Origin: Natronoplasma sp964602715 | GTDB taxonomy: Archaea > Thermoplasmatota > Thermoplasmata > Halarchaeoplasmatales > Halarchaeoplasmataceae | DNA: 58,280 nucleotides | Assembly: GCA_964602715.1 (NCBI GenBank) | Contig: CAZRSB010000008.1 | Location: 1-58,280 of the forward strand | Direction: 5' to 3' | Part shown: piece after piece, positions 36,280 through 44,223 of the stretch | How positions within the stretch are numbered: position 1 is the first letter of the stretch | Layout of the letters: every line of letters begins with the position of its first letter | Translations under genes and position numbers: made by a program | The notes under the pieces: model-generated | What the model was told of the DNA's origin: nothing | The model's input: the letters and a program-made list of their open reading frames with translations, nothing else | Database searches by the model: none

Positions 36280-37311
36280 TTGCAAAGATTGATCGAGATG
36301 GTACTTCCCGCAGAAGAGTGGATTTCAGCAGGTAATCTATTAGAAGAGGATGAAAAAGTATTCGAATTTTGGCATGAAGACATATCTGAAGAAAGGATTG
36401 TTGTCAAGCTCCTCGTTGATGCTACTAAAAGTCAAACTATCATAGACAAGTTAAATAATAACTTTGGACATCTCGATCAATTTAGACTTCTTTTATTTAA
36501 AGTAGAAGCTACTATCCCTGTGGATGAAGAAAATGAAGAGGATGAAGAAAATGAAGAGTTAGAGGAAGACTCAGAGGAGAACGAAGAATATTTTTTGAAG
36601 GAAACAGAAGGAGTTAGTAGAGAGGAATTATACACCGAAGTCAGGGATCAAAGCCAGATGAGTAGAGTTTATCTTTTACTGACAGTTTTGGCCGCCATCG
36701 TAGCTTCTATTGGTGTGTTAAGAGGAGATGTAGCCGTAATAGTAGGATCTATGGTTATCGCTCCGATGCTTGGACCTAATATTGGTCTTTCATTAGCTAC
36801 GACACTAGCCGATTCTGAGCTTGCTTATCTTTCAGCAAAGACATTATTAGTAGGAATTGCCTTATCCTTCCTAGTTTCTATCTCTCTAGGATTTCTTTTG
36901 ACGGTCGATCCAGAAATTTATGAGATCGCCTCAAGAACAGATATAAGTATTCTACATGTTGTCCTAGCTCTTGCAGCAGGAAGCGCAGGCACACTAGCCT
37001 ACACCAAAGGTCTTTCTTCTGCCGTAATAGGTGTAATGGTCGCTATAGCATTAGTACCAGCTATAGCTGCTTCTGGCCTTTTAATAGGTTCAGGACATTT
37101 TAATATGGGATTTCACGCTTTAATATTATTCCTAATCAATCTTATATGCATCAATCTTTCTGGTGTTCTTACATTCGTAGCTCAAGGCTTCGAACCTTCA
37201 TCATGGTGGGAAGCAGGCAAGGCCAGAAAATTGACTAAAAAGGCTTTGATTGTATGGATAATACTATTAGGTATTTTGATAGCTGCTGTCGTATATACAC
37301 AGTATTTTTAG
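36280..37311 (+). CDS. DUF389 membrane protein with an acidic linker, TTG start
   Basis: 343 residues. The N-terminal soluble domain of about 80 residues is followed by an acidic low-complexity linker (about 85-108, DEENEEDEENEELEEDSEEN; the DNA shows a tandem GATGAAGAAAATGAAGAG repeat). The C-terminal membrane part has about six helices with VIVGSMVIAPMLGPNIGLSLA, the DUF389 hallmark. Function of the family unknown. The start is TTG at 36280 (MQRLIEMVLP), shortly downstream of TATA-like DNA. Confidence 0.78.
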   Translation: MQRLIEMVLPAEEWISAGNLLEEDEKVFEFWHEDISEERIVVKLLVDATKSQTIIDKLNNNFGHLDQFRLLLFKVEATIPVDEENEEDEENEELEEDSEENEEYFLKETEGVSREELYTEVRDQSQMSRVYLLLTVLAAIVASIGVLRGDVAVIVGSMVIAPMLGPNIGLSLATTLADSELAYLSAKTLLVGIALSFLVSISLGFLLTVDPEIYEIASRTDISILHVVLALAAGSAGTLAYTKGLSSAVIGVMVAIALVPAIAASGLLIGSGHFNMGFHALILFLINLICINLSGVLTFVAQGFEPSSWWEAGKARKLTKKALIVWIILLGILIAAVVYTQYF

Positions 37312-37327
37312 GGAAGTGTTCTAGATT

Positions 37328-38200
37328 TTATTTTTTGAAAACTTTCATTCTATCTAACAATACAACTACGATAATCAAAGAAGCCACTGCTATAGGTACC
37401 CAGAGACCTAGCTCGTATATATTTTCGGTTTCACCTGTTTGGAAAGCCATCAGGGCTGCAGAGGATAATGAACCATAATATATGGATAAACCTAAATTCC
37501 ATCCAATCGCTAGGACCTTTCCGAGGGGTTTTTCTTTCCAGAGCCAATAACTCGCAAGAAGACCAGGAGGTACTATGAAGGCTAGATCGAGAATCGATAT
37601 AATTTTTGATAAAAAATCACCATTGAAGAAGAACTGTGGTAACTCTCCGTTATAACAAAAGATTATATAAATTACTACCTGAACTGCGATCAATATACTC
37701 GAGATAACACCCATATATATGGTTACCATTCTAGATGGAACTGAATCGTCAAAGTGATATCCTATTCTCTTTGTTTCTGGATCATCTAACAGTAAATACA
37801 AAACGAATATCGAAAGAATAAATGTTGCCACATATGTGAGAAAAAGATAATTGTAATCGGCACCAAAAAGACGGAAGGTATAGCTTTTTAAGGCGAAATA
37901 AATTGTGCCGAATGATATCAATTTGGCTCTTTCTTTTCCTCTTAGCGATAAAATTAGCGATATGCCCAAAAGAGGTACTGCTACAGTCAAAGTTATCAAG
38001 TCAATCCCTAGAAATGCTTCTTTGATGTGGGTAGGATCTTCATATACTCCTTCGATAAGCAAACCCGCCGCTGATGTAAAGGCCAACAGCACTAGAACCA
38101 AAAAGATCATCAGATGAGTAGACTTCGATCTAGTGCCTAAAATGGAGTTTTTTTCTACAGCTGGATCCTTTTTACCCCCATCTAAAGTCCATTCTTCCAT
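37328..38200 (-). CDS. polytopic membrane protein of unknown function
   Basis: 290 residues with about eight hydrophobic segments after a polar 28-residue N-terminus. I do not recognise a family; there are no conserved charged residues within the helices that would indicate a transporter class. GGAGATGAAAAT lies directly before the ATG. It is convergent with the DUF389 gene. The 263-bp gap before alba holds the hairpins listed separately. Confidence 0.55.
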   Translation of the reverse strand: MEEWTLDGGKKDPAVEKNSILGTRSKSTHLMIFLVLVLLAFTSAAGLLIEGVYEDPTHIKEAFLGIDLITLTVAVPLLGISLILSLRGKERAKLISFGTIYFALKSYTFRLFGADYNYLFLTYVATFILSIFVLYLLLDDPETKRIGYHFDDSVPSRMVTIYMGVISSILIAVQVVIYIIFCYNGELPQFFFNGDFLSKIISILDLAFIVPPGLLASYWLWKEKPLGKVLAIGWNLGLSIYYGSLSSAALMAFQTGETENIYELGLWVPIAVASLIIVVVLLDRMKVFKK

Positions 38201-38370
38201 TTATTTTCATCTCCTGGATCTATAATTTTTCAATAGCACCTTCTCGACTATAGCTATTTTTATAATCATCATAAGGTATATTAATTTTCCGTAAAATATC
38301 TCTCCAGATAGAAAAATATAGAAGAAAATAAAGAAATAATTTAATAAATATTTTTACAATTAACCATTTG

Positions 38371-38416
38371 GACCTCTCAAAGGATGTCTCAAGAGGATAA
38401 CAAATCTGCTATCCTC
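38371..38416 (-). terminator. inverted repeats downstream of alba
   Basis: GAGGATA (38393-38399) pairs with TATCCTC (38410-38416) around a 10-nt loop. A second, weaker pair, CCTCT/AGAGG, spans about 38373-38397 and overlaps the first, so the two could be alternatives. They lie some 50-90 nt beyond the alba stop and are followed on the minus strand by an A/T-rich tract; a 3'-end or processing structure is likely. Confidence 0.35.
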
Positions 38417-38463
38417 GGATCCTGATTTAAGGCCCTAAGAAGATGGATTATAACTCATTCAAA

Positions 38464-38736
38464 CTATTTTTTTAGAGTTATTTCCATCGACGAAACGTTG
38501 GTTGTGCCGCCTTCATCATTTTCTATTTCTTCCGTGTCGGTAATAATTTCGGTTATTTCAGCTTCCTCGATGAATCTGTGTCTCGTTATTTCTGCCACAT
38601 CAACAGCTTTGCTTATCGCTCTACCTCTTGCTTTAATGACTACCTCATCACTTCCGCTGTTGAACTGAGTCATGACAGCCTGCACGTAATTCATCGTTTC
38701 CTTACTACCGACAAATATGGTATTCTCATCATCCAT
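38464..38736 (-). CDS. albA: DNA/RNA-binding protein Alba
   Basis: Chromatin and RNA-binding dimer of archaea. 90 residues. IFVGSKETMNYVQAVMTQFNSGSDEVVIKARGRAISKAVDVAEITRHRF is the Alba core, with the DNA-binding Lys-rich loop altered: the family K-P-x-M-N-Y appears as SKETMNY, so the usual acetylatable Lys-Lys pair is reduced. A long acidic loop (ITDTEEIENDEGG) precedes the last strand. GAGGCGATAAAC precedes the ATG. Confidence 0.88.
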   Translation of the reverse strand: MDDENTIFVGSKETMNYVQAVMTQFNSGSDEVVIKARGRAISKAVDVAEITRHRFIEEAEITEIITDTEEIENDEGGTTNVSSMEITLKK

Positions 38737-38902
38737 GTTTATCGCCTCAATTTTGTTTTTTCTTGTTTCTATTTTAGCATAGGTTTTATGAGAAAGGTTA
38801 TATTAACTATTTTGGTTCGTTGTCTTCCTTATAACGGCCTAATCCGATCAATATAAGATTAAGATGATAGAAATAGTATTTAGAGGGCATTTTAAGAACA
38901 TC

Positions 38903-39577
38903 TTATAAATATGATCCTACAAATAAAACAATAGCCGAGGAAGCAGTGATCAATATATTATCATCGATAGGACCAAATTCATATCTTTCTATGAAGGTAG
39001 CAACGAAAGCAGCTATTACTCCCCAAATCGCTAGATTTTCCATCGAACCAAAAAAATACCCGATAGGGAGACAAACCAAAAGCATAAAGATATTTCCGAT
39101 AGGATGTTTTGTCCTTTTTTTGAATAGAAAATTTCTACTCAGTCCGGTGACACCATCTCCAAAAGCCATCATCGATGGTGGTATTATCGCTATCCAAGCA
39201 CTGTCTAAAGAAAACCAGAGCAAAAAAACAATGAGACCCCACATAAAGCAAAATTTAACGTCATTCATGTTTTCTTCTGTCTGTACCCAATACAGTAGCT
39301 TGTTTCTATGATAAGGTATATATGTAAATAGGGCTAAAATGAAACCAGTCATCAGAGGAAAAAACGGAGAATCGAATACAAAAGGGACAAAAAGCGTGGA
39401 GATTCCTCCTGCGAAAATATGAACGAATTTTCTGTTGTAATATAAAGCTACTTTTTTTTCACTTCCTTTATTTCTCATAACATCATAAACATATCGAGTG
39501 GATAATGTGATCCCAATAGAATACCCAACCAATAATATGACCCAGACAAACTGAATAAGTCCTGCTGTAAAATCCAT
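38903..39577 (-). CDS. dolichol kinase / phosphatidate cytidylyltransferase-like membrane protein
   Basis: 224 residues, about seven transmembrane segments. The conserved motifs of the SEC59/VTE5/CTP-dependent lipid kinase family are visible: RKFVHIFAGG near residue 49, the nucleotide loop AFGDGVTGLSRNFLF near 137-151 and the terminal FGPIDDNILI with the paired Asp. It probably phosphorylates a polyprenol or geranylgeraniol for archaeal lipid or glycan synthesis; the substrate is inference. Confidence 0.75.
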   Translation of the reverse strand: MDFTAGLIQFVWVILLVGYSIGITLSTRYVYDVMRNKGSEKKVALYYNRKFVHIFAGGISTLFVPFVFDSPFFPLMTGFILALFTYIPYHRNKLLYWVQTEENMNDVKFCFMWGLIVFLLWFSLDSAWIAIIPPSMMAFGDGVTGLSRNFLFKKRTKHPIGNIFMLLVCLPIGYFFGSMENLAIWGVIAAFVATFIERYEFGPIDDNILITASSAIVLFVGSYL

Positions 39578-39712
39578 AATATAGTATCTTAATTTTCTTA
39601 TTTATCTTTTTCTTAATTTTAAAATCGTTGATAAACGATATTTCATCGAATAAAATAATATATTGATAATTTAGACCTTCTATTGGTGTCATTGTCCCTT
39701 TACAACAAAAAA

Positions 39713-39720
39713 TTATATAA
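39713..39720 (+). promoter_or_regulatory. TATA box of hppA
   Basis: TTATATAA about 36 nt upstream of the hppA ATG, followed by GGTAAT close to the start codon. A short leader of about 10 nt is expected. Confidence 0.55.
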
Positions 39721-39752
39721 ACCAATTTTCGTTCCCAAAGATAGGTAATATT

Positions 39753-41882
39753 ATGTTTGGGCTAAATTTCGTAACGTTAGCGGCGTTAGGGGCGATAGTT
39801 GCGGCAATAATTGGACTTTTTCTAGCAGGTTACTTCGCTAAGTTCATATCCCGGCAAGAACGAGGAACACAAAAGATGAAAAAATTATCAGGCGAAGTTC
39901 AGAAGGGAGCTAAAACTTATCTACATACAGAATACAAATATATTGCGATTTTTGTGGTCGTAGTAGCGATATTACTAGCTGTTAAAGATGTTATAGAAGG
40001 CGTAACAGCGATCACTTGGTTCCCATTTTTGATAGGAGCTATACTTTCAGCAACTGCGGGTTATCTTGGTATGATAACGGCGACGAATGCTAGTTCACCG
40101 ACCACTCAAGGAGCCAGGAGCAGTCTCAACGAAGCACTAAAAATCGCCTTCCGAGGTGGGTCGGTCATGGGACTTTCAGTTGTGAGTTTAGGTATAATCG
40201 GATTAAGTGTTAGCCTACTCATCATTAGAGAATTTGAAGGGCTCGGTGATGCAATAACCTATGTAGCAGGCTTCGGATTTGGAGCTAGTGCTATCGCGTT
40301 ATTTGCCCGTGTTGGCGGTGGAATCTATACTAAAGCTGCCGATGTTGGAGCTGATCTAGCAGGTAAAGTTGAGGCAGAGATACCTGAAGATGACCCTCGA
40401 AATCCAGGTGTTATAGCTGATAATGTAGGAGATAATGTAGGGGACGTAGCAGGCATGGGTGCAGACTTGTTTGAATCTTACACCAATACTATCATAGCTG
40501 CTTTAACATTGGGATGGATGGCTTTCAGAGAGAATGCTCTCTTAAGTCACAGTCCAATCCAAGATGCAGTGATTAATGATGGCCTAGGAATGGAAATATT
40601 TGGCATCCCCTTTCTGATAGCCGGGGCTGGAATAATTGCTTCTATGGTGGCTATTTTCTTCATAAAGGCAGAGGGAGATGCAACCCAAGAAACTCTTCTG
40701 AAAGCCCTCAGAAAAGGTACTTGGGGAGCAGCTATATTGATAACTATATTCTCCTTTTTAGTGATGTATTTCGTCCTTCCTACTGCTGATTACGAATATT
40801 TAGCTTATCGAGTTTTCGGTGCTGTAATCACAGGTCTCGTAGCTGGCGTTTTGATAGGATATTTCACGGAATATTATACTTCAGAAAGGTATAAGCCAAC
40901 AAGAAAAATGGCTGAATCTACTGAAACTGGGCCTGCAACTTTCATAATTCAAGGTATTGCAACAGGTATGGAGAGTACTGCTCTCCCGGTTGTGATCGTT
41001 TCTTTAGCAGTGTTGATATCTTATATATTATCCGGACTTTACGGAGTGGCTATTGCCGCTATAGGCATGCTTTCTACTTTAGGCATAACATTGGCATCGG
41101 ATGCTTATGGGCCTATAGCAGATAATGCTGGCGGCTTAGCAGAGATGAGCGGATTGGATCCAGAAGTTCGCGAGAGAACTGATGCTTTGGATGCTTTAGG
41201 GAATACGAATGCGGCAACTGGAAAAGGATTCGCAATAGGCTCGGCAGCACTCACTGCGTTAACTCTAACCGCAGCTTATGCAACTGAGATAGGATTTGCT
41301 GCAGAAGAATTCAGTATAATGGAACCAACGACTTTGGCTGGAGTGTTCATAGGTGCCATGATTCCTTTCTTGTTCTGTGCTATAACTATGAAAGCTGTTG
41401 GAAGGTCTGCTTTTATGATTGTTAAGGAAGCTAGGAGGCAGTTTGAAGAAGTTACAGGTTTACTAGATGGTGAAGCAGAACCAGACTATCAAAAACCCAT
41501 AAATCTCAGTACTTCCGCTGCTCTAAAAGAGATGGTCGTTCCTGGACTTATGGCCATAGCTGTTCCATTATTGGTTGGATTTATTTTAGGACCTACAGCT
41601 CTTGTCGGCTTTTTGATGGCTGCTGTTGGTACAGGTTTTGTTCTAGCGATAATGATGGCAAATTCTGGCGGTGCTTGGGATAATGCAAAGAAATATATAG
41701 AACAAGGCCACCATGGTGGTAAGGGCTCGGATGCTCATAAAGCCGGTGTTATAGGAGATACCGTTGGTGATCCCTTTAAGGATACATCTGGTCCTTCATT
41801 AAACATCCTGATAAAGCTCATGTCTATAGTCGCTTTGGTTTTTGCAACAGCCATCGCTGACTACGGACTCCAACTCATTTAA
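39753..41882 (+). CDS. hppA: membrane-bound ion-pumping pyrophosphatase, K+-dependent type
   Basis: Couples PPi hydrolysis to cation export. 709 residues, about 16 helices. The PPi site DVGADLAGKVEAEIPEDDPRNPG followed by ADNVGDNVGDVAGMGADLFESY is intact, as is the second acidic cluster DAYGPIADNAGG and the third, GSDAHKAGVIGDTVGDPFKD. In DALGNTNAATGKGFAIGSAA the position that is Lys in K+-independent pumps is Ala, which points to the K+-dependent class. Whether it moves H+, Na+ or both cannot be read here. Confidence 0.95.
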   Translation: MFGLNFVTLAALGAIVAAIIGLFLAGYFAKFISRQERGTQKMKKLSGEVQKGAKTYLHTEYKYIAIFVVVVAILLAVKDVIEGVTAITWFPFLIGAILSATAGYLGMITATNASSPTTQGARSSLNEALKIAFRGGSVMGLSVVSLGIIGLSVSLLIIREFEGLGDAITYVAGFGFGASAIALFARVGGGIYTKAADVGADLAGKVEAEIPEDDPRNPGVIADNVGDNVGDVAGMGADLFESYTNTIIAALTLGWMAFRENALLSHSPIQDAVINDGLGMEIFGIPFLIAGAGIIASMVAIFFIKAEGDATQETLLKALRKGTWGAAILITIFSFLVMYFVLPTADYEYLAYRVFGAVITGLVAGVLIGYFTEYYTSERYKPTRKMAESTETGPATFIIQGIATGMESTALPVVIVSLAVLISYILSGLYGVAIAAIGMLSTLGITLASDAYGPIADNAGGLAEMSGLDPEVRERTDALDALGNTNAATGKGFAIGSAALTALTLTAAYATEIGFAAEEFSIMEPTTLAGVFIGAMIPFLFCAITMKAVGRSAFMIVKEARRQFEEVTGLLDGEAEPDYQKPINLSTSAALKEMVVPGLMAIAVPLLVGFILGPTALVGFLMAAVGTGFVLAIMMANSGGAWDNAKKYIEQGHHGGKGSDAHKAGVIGDTVGDPFKDTSGPSLNILIKLMSIVALVFATAIADYGLQLI

Positions 41883-41905
41883 AGGAAAAGATAGGTGGAC
41901 AAGTC

Positions 41906-42460
41906 ATGTACAAAATGGAAAAGAAAAAGGATACTATAAGAATTCCTCCTGACAGACTAGACGAAGACCTCGAACTTGCATCTGTAGAAATAGCAAAAGA
42001 AGAACTAGAAGGAGTGATCGAAGACGAGAACAAATTGGTTATCCTCGCTACCAACATAAAACTCTCAGGCGAGGGTAAAGTTGTTCATGGTGATGGTGGA
42101 GTGTATCAAGAAGTAGAGTACGATGCACTTTACTTCGAACTAGAAGAAAATGAGCTCATATTAGGTTATCTTTGTGAGGTACTCCAGTTTGGAGGTTTTG
42201 TGAGGTTTGGACCTCTAGACGGGTTGCTCCATATAAGCCAAATAATGAATGACAAAGTAGAGGTCGATCAGGGAAATCAACGCTTGGTTGGAAAGGAAAC
42301 CGATAAGAGTTTGGGTATAGATGATGAGATAAGGGCAAGGATAGTCACAGTTAGTGTTAACGATAGAAATCCAAGAGAAAGCAAGATAGGTATGACCATG
42401 AGGCAGAAAGGTCTTGGAAAACTCGAATGGCTGGAAGAAAATGATGAAGAGGAGGAATGA
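41906..42460 (+). CDS. rpoE1: DNA-directed RNA polymerase subunit E' (Rpo7)
   Basis: Stalk subunit of archaeal RNA polymerase, homologue of Rpb7, which works with Rpo4. N-terminal domain MYKMEKKKDTIRIPPDRLDEDL; the OB-fold/S1 domain starts near 80 with VLQFGGFVRFGPLDGLLHISQI and ends in SKIGMTMRQKGLG. 184 residues, with an acidic tail. Begins the conserved archaeal cluster rpoE1-spt4-DPCK-rps24e-rps27ae, all closely spaced. Confidence 0.94.
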   Translation: MYKMEKKKDTIRIPPDRLDEDLELASVEIAKEELEGVIEDENKLVILATNIKLSGEGKVVHGDGGVYQEVEYDALYFELEENELILGYLCEVLQFGGFVRFGPLDGLLHISQIMNDKVEVDQGNQRLVGKETDKSLGIDDEIRARIVTVSVNDRNPRESKIGMTMRQKGLGKLEWLEENDEEEE

Positions 42461-42462
42461 TC

Positions 42463-42651
42463 ATGGCGCAAAAAAAAGCCTGTAAAGAGTGCAACCATCT
42501 GACAGAGGATAATGAATGCCCGTTATGTGGTGGTGAAGTTTCCAACGAGTGGCAGGGATACCTGATAATAGTTGATCATGAAAACTCCTTGTTAGCAAAA
42601 AAAATGGGGATCAAGGCCAATGGAAAATTCGCATTAAAAGTCCGAGGATAA
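42463..42651 (+). CDS. spt4: transcription elongation factor Spt4 (RpoE'')
   Basis: Zinc-ribbon partner of Spt5. CKECNHLTEDNECPLCGG gives the C-x2-C...C-x2-C zinc site, followed by the strand WQGYLIIVDHENSLLAKKMGI that contacts Spt5. 62 residues from the ATG at 42463, which is well spaced from GAGGAGG; the ATG at 42457 is too close to it. Confidence 0.93.
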   Translation: MAQKKACKECNHLTEDNECPLCGGEVSNEWQGYLIIVDHENSLLAKKMGIKANGKFALKVRG

Positions 42652-42656
42652 AACAA

Positions 42657-43187
42657 ATGATTTCTGATGACTTCGAGATACCTGAAAAAGACTTGATGCT
42701 AAAAGAGGAACATAGAGGAGATTTGAGACAGACACTTGGTTCTGTAGTCGAAGGAGACCTTCCTAAAGAATATCGAGACAGGGTTCCGATAATCTGTGTC
42801 GGTGATGTGGTTACAGACACCCTCCTAAATCAAGAAATACACCCACATCTTTCAATAGTTGATGGGAAAACACGGAGGGGGTCTTTTGAAAAGAGGAAAT
42901 GGGAAGATAAAGCATGTGTCGAAATCGACAATCCTCAATCCTACATTACCCAGGAGGCCTGGCAAGTCATAAAAAAGGCTATAGAGAGTGATGAAAAAGT
43001 CACGATATACGTTAATGGGGAAGAAGATATGCTTTCCCTACCATGTAATATTCTCTGTCCACCCGATGGCATAGTATTATATGGATTACCAGGTAAAGGT
43101 ATGGTTATCAATGAAGTTTCAAAAGAGTTGAAGGAAAAAACGTGGAAAATAATTAATAAGATGATAGAAGTTGAAGGTGGTAGATAA
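42657..43187 (+). CDS. GTP-dependent dephospho-CoA kinase (DUF359)
   Basis: Last step of CoA synthesis in archaea, phosphorylating dephospho-CoA with GTP. Family motifs: IICVGDVVTDTLL near residue 45, SIVDGKTRRGSF near 65-76, and VNGEEDMLSLPCNILCPPDGIVLYGLPGKGMV near 121-153. 176 residues. Its location between spt4 and rps24e is the usual archaeal one. Confidence 0.9.
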   Translation: MISDDFEIPEKDLMLKEEHRGDLRQTLGSVVEGDLPKEYRDRVPIICVGDVVTDTLLNQEIHPHLSIVDGKTRRGSFEKRKWEDKACVEIDNPQSYITQEAWQVIKKAIESDEKVTIYVNGEEDMLSLPCNILCPPDGIVLYGLPGKGMVINEVSKELKEKTWKIINKMIEVEGGR

Positions 43188-43188
43188 G

Positions 43189-43464
43189 ATGACTGAGGTA
43201 GAAATAGAGCACGAAGAAAAAAATGATCTCTTGAACAGACGAGAGATGACTGTAAGGGTAAATCATGATGGCGAAGCTACCCCCACTAGAGGAACGATGA
43301 CTGATGAGATCGCCAAATTAGCTAATGTTTCTAAACAAAATATCATAGTGGCAAAAATAGAAACTGAGTTTGGCAAGGAAGAATCGGTAGTACAAGCTAG
43401 GATATATGATGACGCTGAATCTTTAGATAAGTATGAAAGAGAATATTTTAAAGAAAGAGGTTAA
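43189..43464 (+). CDS. rps24e: 30S ribosomal protein eS24
   Basis: Archaeal/eukaryotic-type small subunit protein. EEKNDLLNRREMTVRVNHDGEATPTRGTMTDEIAKLANVSKQNIIV and the KIETEFGKEESVVQARIYDD strand-turn are the family core. 91 residues from ATG 43189; the frame reaches back to 43171 within the kinase gene, but MTEVEIEHEEKND is the expected N-terminus and a GGTGG site precedes it. Confidence 0.93.
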   Translation: MTEVEIEHEEKNDLLNRREMTVRVNHDGEATPTRGTMTDEIAKLANVSKQNIIVAKIETEFGKEESVVQARIYDDAESLDKYEREYFKERG

Positions 43465-43478
43465 GAGAGGTGAGAGAT

Positions 43479-43628
43479 TTGGATAAAGCAGAGATTTTTG
43501 AAGCTGAGAATGATGAAATAAACAGAAAACGTAGGAATTGCCCTAAATGTGGAGAAGGTGTATTCCTAGCAGAACATGATAACAGAACTTCTTGTGGAAA
43601 ATGTGGCTACACTGAATTCAAAAAGTAA
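43479..43628 (+). CDS. rps27ae: 30S ribosomal protein eS31 (S27ae), TTG start
   Basis: A 49-residue zinc-ribbon ribosomal protein. CPKCGEGVFLAEHDNRTSCGKCGYTEF gives the zinc ligands. It is missing from simple ATG-based calls because it begins with TTG at 43479, correctly placed 4-5 nt after GAGGTGAG (43467-43474); GTG at 43470 lies within that site. Lies 14 nt behind rps24e, last gene of the operon. Confidence 0.9.
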   Translation: MDKAEIFEAENDEINRKRRNCPKCGEGVFLAEHDNRTSCGKCGYTEFKK

Positions 43629-43725
43629 AACTTCATAAGCTCATTCGAAGAAAATATTGATTCTCCATAGGTTAGTTTAAATAAGATATTTATTTTACTA
43701 CAACTATTGGGCTCGTGGTGTAGCT

Positions 43726-43755
43726 ATCTTGATCCATTATGGGTTAGGACTACAA
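43726..43755 (+). other. tRNA-Arg intron 1 (D-loop, 30 nt)
   Basis: Bulge-helix-bulge: GTAG (43720-43723) pairs with CTAC (43750-43753), bulges CTA (43724-43726) and AAA (43754-43756). The inner stem TCTTGATCC/GGGTTAGGA pairs over 9 positions including G-U pairs, with loop ATTAT. The outer stem is weak, a relaxed motif. Cutting after the second bulge base on each side leaves a normal D-loop, AGCTAGGATA. Confidence 0.82.
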
Positions 43756-43798
43756 AGGATATCACTGAGGCTTCCGGAGCCTCGAATCCGGGTTCGAA

Positions 43799-43828
43799 TA
43801 TCGCTCTGACCATCAGATCGATCGAAAA
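43799..43828 (+). other. tRNA-Arg intron 2 (T-loop, 30 nt)
   Basis: A full bulge-helix-bulge motif. The T-stem itself (CCGGG 43788-43792 / CCCGG 43830-43834) is the outer helix; TTCG (43793-43796) pairs with CGAA (43823-43826), with bulges AAT on both sides. The inner helix ATCG/CGAT, one mismatch, then TCTG/CAGA closes loop ACCAT. Splicing restores the T-loop TTCGAAT. Confidence 0.87.
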
Positions 43829-44078
43829 TCCCGGCGAGTCCGTTCGCTTTTGCTCACTCCCCCACCTTGATCCTCACTATCGTTGCGGATCCCGGCGAGT
43901 CCGTTCGCTTTTGCTCACTCCCCCACCTTGATCCTCACTATCGNNNNNNNNNNNNNNNNNNNNNNNNNNNNNNNNNNNNNNNNNNNNNNNNNNNNNNNNN
44001 NNNNNNNNNNNNNNNNNNNNNNNNNNNNNNNNNNNNNNNNNNNTTGCGGATCCCGGCGAGTCCGTTCGCTTTTGCTCA
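43828..44078. repeat. 61-bp tandem repeat starting with the tRNA-Arg 3' exon
   Basis: The unit starts ATCCCGGCGAGTCCG and continues through TTCGCTTTTGCTCA and a 34-nt C/T-rich part to TTGCGG. Copy 1 is 43828-43888 (its first bases are the real tRNA end), copy 2 starts at 43889 and is identical to copy 1 as far as it can be read (43943), and a last partial copy at 44044-44078 follows the gap, so at least three copies existed. The first 15 nt equal the third tRNA exon plus one base. No CRISPR-like variable spacers: the whole unit is repeated. Confidence 0.9.
43944..44043. other. assembly gap (100 N)
   Basis: Exactly 100 N, the conventional placeholder for a gap of unknown size. Both flanks are the same tandem repeat, so repeat collapse probably broke the assembly; the true length and any inserted element are unknown. 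Confidence 0.98.
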
Positions 44079-44091
44079 AAACTTGTTTTAG

Positions 44092-44125
44092 CGACCAGTT
44101 GGAAATCTTTGATTTCCGACCAGTC
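44092..44125. repeat. hairpin with flanking direct repeats
   Basis: GGAAATC (44101-44107) and GATTTCC (44111-44117) form a 7-bp stem with a 3-nt loop. Copies of CGACCAGT (44092-44099 and 44117-44124) lie on both sides. It sits just beyond the last tandem-repeat copy and may mark the edge of an element or a terminator. Confidence 0.45.
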
Positions 44126-44223
44126 CGCTAATTTCATAATAAGGATTCCTTTGATTGATGAACTGATTTCTTATTTTGAAACATTCTTGAGGACTCCATT
44201 GCATCATCTACAGCTTTACGAAG

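Larger units (their letters stand above)
43709..43842 (+). tRNA. tRNA-Arg(CCG) interrupted by two introns
   Basis: After removing two 30-nt inserts, a complete 74-nt tRNA remains. Acceptor stem GGGCTCG (43709-43715) pairs with CGAGTCC (43835-43841), discriminator G at 43842. D-arm: GTG/CAC with A14, G15, G18, G19, A21. Anticodon stem GAGGC/GCCTC (43767-43771, 43779-43783), loop TTCCGGA with anticodon CCG at 43774-43776. T-arm CCGGG/CCCGG with loop TTCGAAT. The introns are in the D-loop and the T-loop; none is at the common 37/38 site. It lies 80 nt after rps27ae, with TATTTATTTTA upstream as a possible TATA element. CCA is not encoded. Confidence 0.88.

Noticed and set aside
43828..44078. CRISPR array
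   Set aside because: The complete 61-bp unit is identical between copies, so there are no variable spacers, and no cas gene is nearby.
43889..44078. 3' tRNA halves for trans-splicing
   Set aside because: The downstream copies carry the 14-nt exon but lack the CGAA helix strand and the bulge needed for a bulge-helix-bulge partner, so they cannot be split-tRNA halves.
43867..44137. open frames across the N gap
   Set aside because: They consist of repeat sequence and N-derived X residues; no protein can be supported.
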